A stretch of DNA of 64,000 bases, taken from assembly GCA_963744305.1 (NCBI GenBank), contig CAVUTF010000039.1, positions 40,517 to 104,516 of the forward strand. The letters run 5' to 3'. The notes below the pieces were generated by a model. That model searched no databases and was not told where the DNA came from. It worked only from the letters and a program-made list of their open reading frames with translations. This document shows positions 9,215 to 16,551 of the stretch, piece by piece (within the stretch, counting starts at the first letter, position 1; each line of letters starts with the position of its first letter). Origin of the DNA: FEN-1219 sp963744305. Lineage in GTDB: Bacteria; Pseudomonadota; Gammaproteobacteria; Steroidobacterales; Rariloculaceae. The position numbers and the translations under genes were made by a program.

Positions 9215-10909
9215 TCAAAGCCCGAAGCGGTTTTCGCTCTTCGGGCGCTGCATACCCTGCTCGTGATACTTCTCCCAAATCTGAGCCCAGGGCCGCCCGT
9301 AGATATCGGGCACCGTGTACTCGAACGTCGTGCCCGGAGGAATCGGCGTCGTGAAGCCGTTGACTGGGAAGTTCTGCTGCACGCAGTACAGGAACGGATA
9401 CGGTTCGCCTTCGTTCAGCGCGCCGGTTTTTGCCCAGTACTGGACGATCCGAACCGGCTCGACGAGCGCTTCCGGGTCGTACAGGACCGCCTCGTGCTCG
9501 ATGCCGGTGAATTCGCCCGCTTCATTCTTGCGCGGACTATAAATCTCGACCGTCTGCAGCTTGTGGCTGTGCTCGTGCGCGCCGTGCGCGATCCATCCGA
9601 GAATGTTCGAGGTCCACGTGATCAGCGTGTCGTTGTCCCAGAAGCCGATCGTTTCGCCGTACCACTGCGGCACGTCCGGGCCGAGGCGCGGCACAACTCC
9701 CGATTCGTTGAACTCGCGACCTATATAGATGTGTGTGAAAAGGTTCTGCGACGACGTATTGAGAATCTGAACGACTTCGGGCGTCACGATGAGCTGCGGC
9801 CGAGCGGCGGCGTATTGCGCAAAGCGGCGCATGAAGCCCTCGGGATGACAGTAGGATCCGGGCCACTGCGGCGCGCTCGTCGCCGCATAGTGATACATCT
9901 GCTGCACGAAGCGGGTTTGATACTCGGGCGTCAGCAGCGTGAGATAGGTGGGTATCTGCATGAGCCCGCCGTGATACCACGACGCCGTCTTGGTGCGATC
10001 CCGCGTGTATTTGCCGTTCCACGCCGGCAGCGTCGCTAGCGTGTGCAGCGTGGGACCACCTTTCGCGCGCGACTCTTGAAGGAGCGCCGCGTAATGCTCT
10101 TTCGCGGTGGCGAACGCGTACGGGCTCACGATGTGATTGCGCGGATAGTCGCGGTCGCAGTAGCCCCACGCGGCCGTTTCAGGCGGATTGTCGCCGATGG
10201 TCGGCACTTCGGTCGCGCCCCATTGAGCTTCGAGGCCTCCCGGCGAGTTGCAGCGAAAGTATCGCGGGTCGGACCAAAGGGCTCGATCGGCGTAGAAGTC
10301 CTTCGTCGTGAAGATGTCGACGGGCAATTTCTCTATTCCGGGCGGTGCGTTGCCGTTGCTCGCGGCGACGATCGGCACCAAGTCGTCTGGCCGCCCCGCG
10401 CCGGTGAACATTCCTTTGCCGTCGGGTCCCACGATGCTGTCGGGTCGGTACTGAGCCGGACCGCCGCGCCCGGTGCTGGCTCCGAGCCGAGTCAGCGTCA
10501 CCTCGTAGGGCCGCCGCCCTCTGCCTTCGCGGTCGCCATGAATGCTCAAAGCCGCGTCGGATAGAGTGCCTTTCGCCCAATTGCGAAACGGCCGCCCGCC
10601 GTTTTCGCGGACCTCCTCGTCCCATGCTGCTTCGTGCACGACGAAAAACGCCACTTCGTCGCCGGCGACCGAGATGTCCTCGAGCCTGAAGCTGCGCCCA
10701 GAAGACCACTCGACCACGGAGCCGGCGTAGGCGCTGCCGTTCCGTTCGAACACGAAGACATAGGCGCCGCCGGTGGTGTAGGTGCCTTGCAGCTCAGCTG
10801 CGCGGGCGGGGCAAGCGACCAGCAAAGCGATCAGTGCGACCGGCGCCCACGCGGTGGAAAAGCAGTGTGCACGCAGTCGGTGGAAAACAGGGCCTGCAAA
10901 GATCAGCAT
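9215..10909 (-). CDS. Secreted partner-family protein with N-terminal extension, function unknown
   Basis: About 564 residues from the ATG at 10909. A TTG at 10927 is the longest start. A signal peptide (hydrophobic run ending ACPARAAELQ) is followed by a beta-rich N-terminal region and a long unique middle. The C-terminal part has the signature shared with the other partner proteins of this window: FTHIYIGREFNESG, then WYGETIGFWDNDTLITWTS. Six or more cysteines suggest disulphides in the periplasm. It sits immediately upstream of a DUF6152 gene on the same strand. No enzymatic motif is recognised. Confidence 0.75.
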   Translation of the reverse strand: MLIFAGPVFHRLRAHCFSTAWAPVALIALLVACPARAAELQGTYTTGGAYVFVFERNGSAYAGSVVEWSSGRSFRLEDISVAGDEVAFFVVHEAAWDEEVRENGGRPFRNWAKGTLSDAALSIHGDREGRGRRPYEVTLTRLGASTGRGGPAQYRPDSIVGPDGKGMFTGAGRPDDLVPIVAASNGNAPPGIEKLPVDIFTTKDFYADRALWSDPRYFRCNSPGGLEAQWGATEVPTIGDNPPETAAWGYCDRDYPRNHIVSPYAFATAKEHYAALLQESRAKGGPTLHTLATLPAWNGKYTRDRTKTASWYHGGLMQIPTYLTLLTPEYQTRFVQQMYHYAATSAPQWPGSYCHPEGFMRRFAQYAAARPQLIVTPEVVQILNTSSQNLFTHIYIGREFNESGVVPRLGPDVPQWYGETIGFWDNDTLITWTSNILGWIAHGAHEHSHKLQTVEIYSPRKNEAGEFTGIEHEAVLYDPEALVEPVRIVQYWAKTGALNEGEPYPFLYCVQQNFPVNGFTTPIPPGTTFEYTVPDIYGRPWAQIWEKYHEQGMQRPKSENRFGL

Positions 10910-10993
10910 GTTGGAGGACGGCGGCAAAACACGGCCGCGAATAGTTTCAAAATGGAAATAACGTAGGATTTAAGCGCCCGCCGGCCGTGCATG

Positions 10994-11527
10994 TCAACTT
11001 GAAGCCCTCACGCGCCGACGTTTCGTTGCGGGCGCCGCGTCGATCACGAGTGCGAGATCGCGCAGCAGCTTCGTGCGTTCGCGGGTGGATAGCGCTGCGA
11101 GCATCTCGCGCGCCTCGGCGCGGCGCCAATTCGCGACGTACTCGTTGATTCGTTTGCCCCGCCGGCCGAACCCGACCTCGACGATCCGCCGATCGGAAGG
11201 GGACTGTGCGCGCTCGACGAGCCCTTTGGCGACGAGCCCTTCTACCGTGCGAGTGGCGGTGCTGAGCGGGACATCGAGCGACTGCGCCAAGACACTCATC
11301 GTCACTCGCCCTTCGCGACCGAGCACGGCCAGCGTTCTCAGCTCACGCGGCGTGCACTCGCGCGCGCGAACGTCTTGCGGCCGGCGTCTCGGCCGCAGCC
11401 GTTCCGCGAGTGCATCGATGTGCTCGAGAAAAGTCTGCGCGTCCAGCTCCAGGGCGTTCACGGCTTCGGAGTATACGCGCGCCCCGGGTGCGACCGCGAT
11501 TGACACGGAAAAGCGGCGCGCGTCCAA
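10994..11527 (-). CDS. MarR-family transcriptional regulator
   Basis: A winged-helix regulator of about 177 residues. The DNA-binding part is clear: LRTLAVLGREGRVTMSVLAQ, then STATRTVEGLVAKGLVER, and the wing SPSDRRIVEVG. Dimerisation helices flank it. The longest frame begins at a TTG at 11527, and a GTG at 11464 is an alternative start closer to the family N-terminus. It is divergent from the tannase-like gene at 11587, and a perfect palindrome lies between them. The usual arrangement would be repression of the neighbour and of itself until a phenolic ligand binds. The ligand is inferred, not seen. Confidence 0.88.
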   Translation of the reverse strand: MDARRFSVSIAVAPGARVYSEAVNALELDAQTFLEHIDALAERLRPRRRPQDVRARECTPRELRTLAVLGREGRVTMSVLAQSLDVPLSTATRTVEGLVAKGLVERAQSPSDRRIVEVGFGRRGKRINEYVANWRRAEAREMLAALSTRERTKLLRDLALVIDAAPATKRRRVRASS

Positions 11528-11541
11528 TGTGCCGATACTTC

Positions 11542-11553
11542 CATTCCGGAATG
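11542..11553. promoter_or_regulatory. 12-bp palindrome, candidate MarR operator
   Basis: CATTCCGGAATG is a perfect inverted repeat located between the divergent MarR regulator and the tannase-like esterase gene. MarR dimers bind short palindromes in such divergent intergenic regions. It lies 15 bases upstream of the longest MarR start and 33 bases upstream of the esterase ATG. No -10/-35 pair is clear enough to call. The assignment as operator is inference. Confidence 0.45.
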
Positions 11554-11586
11554 ACTTTGGCGTTTCGAGACGAAGGGGAAGCGCAG

Positions 11587-13185
11587 ATGCAAAGAACGAA
11601 CATCGTCCCTCTGGCGCTGACCGTAGCCGGCTTGTCCCTGTTGGCCTCGCCGGTGACGCACGGCCAGCCGTTCGCGAACGCGAAGAGCTCGCGAGCCGCC
11701 TACTCCGGCGGTAGCGTGATGCCGGAAGGCGAATGCGAGCGCCTTGCGGATCTGAAGCTCGACGACCTCGTGCAGGTTGCAGCGCGCACGGTGCCTGCGG
11801 AAGGCTCGGCGCCTGCGCATTGCCGCGTGAGCGGTGTGCTGCGTCCCGAGATCGGCTTCGAGGTCAACTTGCCCGCGCCGTGGAACGGCCGCCTCTACAT
11901 GATCGGCAACGGCGGTCACGCGGGCGAAGCGCCCGACGATCCGGGACGCGCCGCGCAGCGCTCGACGGCTCTCGAGCATGGCTTCGTGATGGCCAGCACG
12001 AATACCGGCCACGACGCACGCAAGGAGCCGCAAGGGACATTCGTGTTGAGCGACAAGCAGAAAGCGATCGATTACGCGTATCGCGCCGTACACCTGACCG
12101 CGGTCACGGCCAAAGAGATCGCGAACCGCTACTACGCGCGACCCGTGGCGAACGCCTACTGGAACTCCTGCTCGAACGGCGGCCGGCAAGGGCTGCTCGA
12201 AGCGCAGCGCTATCCCGAGGATTTCGACGGCATCGTCGCGAACGCGCCATGGGTGGATCAAACGGGTTTCACCGTCGGCGCCCTGTGGAATCAGCGCGTG
12301 CTCTCCGACACGCCCGTGACGGCGGACAAGATCGCGCTCGTCGCCAAGCATGTCATGCAGAAATGCGATACGGTCGACGGTCTCGGCGACGGGCTCATCG
12401 ACGATCCGCGGCAGTGCTCGTTCGATGTCGCGCACGACGTGCCGAGCTGCCCGGCGGGCGACTCGTCCGCCGCATGCCTCACCACGGCCGAAGCGGCTGC
12501 GATCCAAAAGATCTACGACGGCCCGCAGAGCGGCGGTAAGCCGTTCTTCCCCGGCTTCATGCTCGGCAGCGAGGCGGTCATCGCGCGTCCGAACGGCGTC
12601 ACGAGCAGTGGCTGGATGAGCCTGATCGTTCCGGCAGAGCCGAACGCGAGACCCGCAGACTTCGGCCTCGCCGAAGCAACGATGCGCTACCTCGTCTTCG
12701 ATCCGCCTCAGCCCGACTACGATTTCCGAACGTTCGACTTCGATCGCGATACCGCGCTTCTCGAACGTTGGGGCAAGCTCGCGAACGCGACCGACACCAA
12801 TTTGCGGGCGTTCAAAGAGGACGGCGGCAAGCTCATCGTGACGTACGGTTGGGCGGATGCGATCCTGCAGCCGCTCATGGGAGTGCACTACTACGAGCGG
12901 GCGGTCGCGGCGAACGGACGGAACAGCACCGACTTCATGAGGCTCTTCATGATTCCCGGCATGGCGCATTGCGCGGGCGGAGTCGGCCCCGACCAATACG
13001 ATGCCGTAACGGCCGTCATCGACTGGGTGGAGAAGGGCGCGGCGCCCGACTCGATGGTCGCAAAGAAGATCGTGAACGGCGCCGTCACGCGCTCGCGGCC
13101 GTTGTGTCCGTATCCGCAGGTCGCGCGTTACCAAGGGAAAGGCAGCGTCGACGAAGCCGCGAGCTTCGCGTGCACGATGCCGTAG
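11587..13185 (+). CDS. Secreted tannase/feruloyl esterase family protein
   Basis: A 532-residue alpha/beta hydrolase from the ATG at 11587, with GAAGGGGAAG upstream and a signal peptide ending near THGQP. The family catalytic set is complete: C195-S196 in NSCSNGGRQG, D424 in YGWADAI and H461-C462 in MAHCAGG, the CS-D-HC motif in which a disulphide links the cysteines beside Ser and His. Extra cysteine pairs occur in the lid region (CDTVDGLGDG type calcium loop). It would hydrolyse ester bonds of phenolic acids such as gallate or ferulate esters outside the cytoplasm. The exact substrate cannot be read. The gene is divergent from MarR and converges on the metallo-hydrolase with 7 bases between stops. 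Confidence 0.9.
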   Translation: MQRTNIVPLALTVAGLSLLASPVTHGQPFANAKSSRAAYSGGSVMPEGECERLADLKLDDLVQVAARTVPAEGSAPAHCRVSGVLRPEIGFEVNLPAPWNGRLYMIGNGGHAGEAPDDPGRAAQRSTALEHGFVMASTNTGHDARKEPQGTFVLSDKQKAIDYAYRAVHLTAVTAKEIANRYYARPVANAYWNSCSNGGRQGLLEAQRYPEDFDGIVANAPWVDQTGFTVGALWNQRVLSDTPVTADKIALVAKHVMQKCDTVDGLGDGLIDDPRQCSFDVAHDVPSCPAGDSSAACLTTAEAAAIQKIYDGPQSGGKPFFPGFMLGSEAVIARPNGVTSSGWMSLIVPAEPNARPADFGLAEATMRYLVFDPPQPDYDFRTFDFDRDTALLERWGKLANATDTNLRAFKEDGGKLIVTYGWADAILQPLMGVHYYERAVAANGRNSTDFMRLFMIPGMAHCAGGVGPDQYDAVTAVIDWVEKGAAPDSMVAKKIVNGAVTRSRPLCPYPQVARYQGKGSVDEAASFACTMP

Positions 13186-13192
13186 CGGACGC

Positions 13193-14203
13193 TCAGCGCG
13201 CGGGACGCCGGCGCTCGAGCTGTGCTTTCGAGCACTCGGCCATCACGGTCAAGAAGCGCTGATAACCGTCCGCGCCGACGACGAAAGGGTGCGGTTGGCC
13301 GCGGGCGCGCGCAGCGAGCTGCTGCAGCTTGGCCTCGAAGCCGTCGTAGAGCGGATGATTCTGGATCTCGACGTCGACGCCCTTCGCGCGCGTGATTGCG
13401 GCGAAATGCTCGATCGAGCGCACGTATTGCTCCAGCCCGGCATCGCTGATCCGCCCCGGCGTGAGTATCGAGCCGCCGAACAACGCCGCGGTGTGCGCGG
13501 TTGCCCCGTCCTTCACGGCAAACACGTAGCCCAACGCGCCGGGCGTGTGTCCCGGGATCAGCACCGGCGTGACGCTCACATCGCCGAGCGTGATCGGCTC
13601 ACCTTCCACCGCGACCACGTCGCGCTTCGGCGGCGGCACGGGCGCGGCGGCGGGGGCGGCCGGTGCGCCGGCGGGAGGCGGCGGCGGGTTCTCGATCAAA
13701 TCCCAGTCGGCGGCCGATAGCACCACGCGGGCGCCGCGCGCCTGAAAATACGGTGCGCCGCCGAAGTGATCGCCGTGGCCATGACCGAGCAGCACGTATT
13801 TCACGTTGTTCGGATCCAGTCCGAGCTGCCGCATTCCGGGCAACAGGACGCTGTCGATCTGATCGGCATAACCCGAATCGATCAGCATGATCCCTTCCGT
13901 CGTCGTGATCGCCCACACGACCGTGCTGGTTCTGCCGATGGCGTAGAGATTGTCGAACACGCGCGTCGGCGCGATCAGCGGGTCGTCCGGGCGGTTGCCC
14001 CGCCCGCCGTCGACGGTGCAAATGAAGTCAGCCGCCACGCTCCACTGTGTGCCTGCCGCTTGCCGCGCGCGATTCACGATTGCAACGACCGCGGCGGAGT
14101 CGGGTCCCGGGGGCGCCGCCGCCGGGGCGCCTTGCGCGTTCGCTTCGGCGGCAGCCAAGAGGCTCAAAGCCACAACGAGCGTCAGCTGAGCATAGCGGGT
14201 CAT
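13193..14203 (-). CDS. Secreted metallo-beta-lactamase-fold hydrolase, subclass B3-like
   Basis: A 336-residue protein with a signal peptide ending AEANAQG. Metal ligands of the B3 type are in place: H141, H143, D145 and H146 in GHGHGDHFGG, H219 in IPGHTPGA and H283 in QNHPLYDG. A proline/alanine-rich insertion (about residues 175-192) separates two strands. B3-like proteins include true carbapenemases and many non-lactamase hydrolases. The context (DUF1592, DUF1552 and another MBL protein upstream) argues against calling it a resistance gene. GGAG precedes the ATG. It is the last gene of the operon, 21 bases after the previous stop. Confidence 0.88.
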   Translation of the reverse strand: MTRYAQLTLVVALSLLAAAEANAQGAPAAAPPGPDSAAVVAIVNRARQAAGTQWSVAADFICTVDGGRGNRPDDPLIAPTRVFDNLYAIGRTSTVVWAITTTEGIMLIDSGYADQIDSVLLPGMRQLGLDPNNVKYVLLGHGHGDHFGGAPYFQARGARVVLSAADWDLIENPPPPPAGAPAAPAAAPVPPPKRDVVAVEGEPITLGDVSVTPVLIPGHTPGALGYVFAVKDGATAHTAALFGGSILTPGRISDAGLEQYVRSIEHFAAITRAKGVDVEIQNHPLYDGFEAKLQQLAARARGQPHPFVVGADGYQRFLTVMAECSKAQLERRRPAR

Positions 14204-14224
14204 TCGGGCTTCTCCGATAGCGTG

Positions 14225-15148
14225 TTAGACGACATCAGGCGATAGCGTGTTGTGGTGCGCCCACAAACTCTTGTGCGCGTCGTGCAAGAATCTCAGCGGA
14301 TCGTCGAAGCGTCGGCCCAAATCGTCCATGACGCCGGCGGCGAGAATGTCTTCGGGGCTTTCGCCTTTGCGCACGCGTTCCACGAGCCGCTCGAACAGCT
14401 TCAGCATCAGGTCGTGCTCGGCCTGAATCTCGGCGCGGCCGACCACGGGTCCGTAGGAGGGCACGACTTGGGTGCGCGCATCGGCGAGGTCGAGCAAGAG
14501 CTTCAGCGCATCGACGCGGCCGCCAAGCCAGCCGCCGCCGAACCAGTCGAGAACGGGATCACGCAACGGCGATACGGCATCGCCGACGGCGAGCACGTTC
14601 GCGTCACGAAAGAGCACGTAGATGTCGCCGTCGGTATGGGCTTCGAGCAAATGGCCGTACTCGATTCGCTCATTGCCGATCACGGTCTCGCCGCGCGTGT
14701 AGAACGTCTCGGTCGGCTGGGCTTCGCGCGGAAGCGCTTTCTCGTAGCGATCTTCCGCCGGCAGGTAATAGTCCGTCGCAAGGTGCAGCCGCGTTTTCTC
14801 GTGCGCGACGATCGTCGCCCCCGCACGTGCCAGCGCCGCGTTCGAGCCCACCTGCTCGAGGTGCCAATGCGTGTTGAACAACGTGCGGACGCGGCCGCCG
14901 GGGAGCTCGGCCAGCGCCGCGAGCACCTCGGCGCTCGACTCGGCGGCGCCGCTGTCGACGAGCACCTGGCCGTCGGCCGTCGACACCACGAGCACGTTGC
15001 CGCCGGCGCCGCTCAGGAGCGCGATCGCGTCCGTCACGCGCGCGACGTCGGGCTTCACGGCCGCGAAGCTCAGCCGCGCAAACGGCGGCAACGCCAGCGC
15101 GATGGCTGCGCCCAGCGCGTTTTTCAGCATCGTTCTACGATCGGTCAT
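14225..15148 (-). CDS. Tat-exported MBL-fold protein with altered metal motif
   Basis: About 307 residues from the ATG at 15148. The frame is open further upstream, but that part overlaps DUF1552. The N-terminus DRRTMLKNALGAAIALAL looks like a twin-arginine signal. The fold is metallo-beta-lactamase: VDSGAAESS, then FNTHWHLEQVGSN where the family normally has HxHxDH. Here the Asp and second His are Glu98 and Gln99. HLLEAHTDGDIYV supplies the later histidine region. The protein may bind only one metal or use another activity. It lies 46 bases after DUF1552. Confidence 0.82.
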   Translation of the reverse strand: MTDRRTMLKNALGAAIALALPPFARLSFAAVKPDVARVTDAIALLSGAGGNVLVVSTADGQVLVDSGAAESSAEVLAALAELPGGRVRTLFNTHWHLEQVGSNAALARAGATIVAHEKTRLHLATDYYLPAEDRYEKALPREAQPTETFYTRGETVIGNERIEYGHLLEAHTDGDIYVLFRDANVLAVGDAVSPLRDPVLDWFGGGWLGGRVDALKLLLDLADARTQVVPSYGPVVGRAEIQAEHDLMLKLFERLVERVRKGESPEDILAAGVMDDLGRRFDDPLRFLHDAHKSLWAHHNTLSPDVV

Positions 15149-15194
15149 TCGCAAAATAGTGGGCGTCCGCTTCACGGCGTGCGCGGCGAAGCGC

Positions 15195-16541
15195 TCAGAC
15201 GCCGGCGATGTCGCCCGTGCTATCCGCGAAGCTCGTGAGCTCGAGCCCCACCTTGTTGAGCACCGTGAGGTGCAGATTCGCGAGCGTCGTGTGCTCGGGC
15301 AGCATGATGTGCTGACCACCCTTGAGCGCGCCGCAGGCGCCGCCCACCAAGATGTTCGGCAAGGGATAGTTGTTGTGCCGGTCGCTGTTGCTCATGTTCG
15401 ACCCGTACATGAACAGCGAGTTGTCGAGCAGCGTGCCGTCGCCGTCCGGAATCGCGGCGATCTTCGCCACGAAATCGGCGAACCGCTCCACGTGGTAGCG
15501 CTGGATCTTCACGAGCTTGAGCAGGCGCTCGCGATCGTTCGCGTGATGCGACAGCGGGTGGAACGCATCCGACACGCCGATATGGTTGTAAGTGCGGTTC
15601 GTGCCTTCCGCGACCATGATGTAGGAGGCCACGCGCGTGAGGTTCGCCTGATACGCGAGCACGATCAGGTCGAACATCAGCTTCACTTGCTCGTCGAACG
15701 AGTCGAGCTCGCCGATCGGCGCGTCGGGCAAGGTCACGCCCGTAAGGTCGCGCTGCTCAGCCTTCTCGATACGCCGCTCGATCTCGCGCACGGTGTCGAG
15801 GTATTCGGAGAGGACCACGCGATCGCTCGCGCTCAAGTCCCGTTGCAGTTCCGTCGTGCGCTCGGAAATCAGATCGAGGATGCTCTTCGTCTGTTGTGCG
15901 ATCGCCTCGCGCTCCTCGGGCGTGTCGCCTTCGCCGAATAGCTGCGTGAAGACCTTTCGCGGGTTGAACTCCATCGGCAGCGGCGACGTCGGGTTGCGGA
16001 ACGAGAGCGTCGTGCTGTAGTAGCAACCGCCTCCGGACGGGCACGCGGCCACTTGAGTCGTCGTTTCCGATGCCACTTCCAGCGAGGGCAACGCGGTGTC
16101 CTGCCCGATGCGCCCGGCGATGATCTGATCGATCGTCGTCGCCATGCTCGCGCCGGTGGCCTCGCTGTCCGGACGCACGCCGCTGAGCCAGGTGGCCGGC
16201 ACGAGGGAGTGCACGGAGTTCTGCGTGGCCTTGTTCTCGAGGTTGCCGAACGACGTGACGTAGCGCTTGAAGCTTTCGAGCGGCTCGAGGATCGGGCTCA
16301 GGCGAAAATCCGCACCCGCACCGGCCGGGCTCCAGTGGTCCATCTCGGGTCCGTGGGCCGTGTTCCACATGATTGCGCCGTGCGGGATATAGAAGAAGCC
16401 CGCACGCAGCTTCGGCGCGGCCGCGGTCTGTGCGAGCGCCGTGGCGGCGGGAATCATCGCGTCGAGCAGCGGCAACCCAACCGACACGCCCATGCCCTTG
16501 AGCACGGTCCTGCGGGAAAGATGTTTCTTCGTGAGGTACAT
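15195..16541 (-). CDS. DUF1552 family protein, Tat signal
   Basis: A 448-residue protein with a twin-arginine signal (SRRTVLKGMGVSVGLPLLDA). The DUF1552 domain covers nearly the whole mature protein (AGFFYIPHGAIMW, GNLENKA, GSNMSNSDRHNNYPLP). The family is related to the alkaline phosphatase/sulfatase-like DUF1501 proteins and is always found beside DUF1592 proteins in Planctomycetes, Myxobacteria and some marine and soil Gammaproteobacteria. Its role is unknown. GGGAGG lies 5 bases before the ATG, and the ATG is only 10 bases after the DUF1592 stop. Confidence 0.92.
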   Translation of the reverse strand: MYLTKKHLSRRTVLKGMGVSVGLPLLDAMIPAATALAQTAAAPKLRAGFFYIPHGAIMWNTAHGPEMDHWSPAGAGADFRLSPILEPLESFKRYVTSFGNLENKATQNSVHSLVPATWLSGVRPDSEATGASMATTIDQIIAGRIGQDTALPSLEVASETTTQVAACPSGGGCYYSTTLSFRNPTSPLPMEFNPRKVFTQLFGEGDTPEEREAIAQQTKSILDLISERTTELQRDLSASDRVVLSEYLDTVREIERRIEKAEQRDLTGVTLPDAPIGELDSFDEQVKLMFDLIVLAYQANLTRVASYIMVAEGTNRTYNHIGVSDAFHPLSHHANDRERLLKLVKIQRYHVERFADFVAKIAAIPDGDGTLLDNSLFMYGSNMSNSDRHNNYPLPNILVGGACGALKGGQHIMLPEHTTLANLHLTVLNKVGLELTSFADSTGDIAGV

Positions 16542-16551
16542 AGAACCTCCC

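Noticed and set aside
13193..14203. Calling the B3-like protein an antibiotic resistance gene
   Set aside because: The metal ligands fit subclass B3, but most such environmental homologues are not proven lactamases and the operon context points to other hydrolysis.
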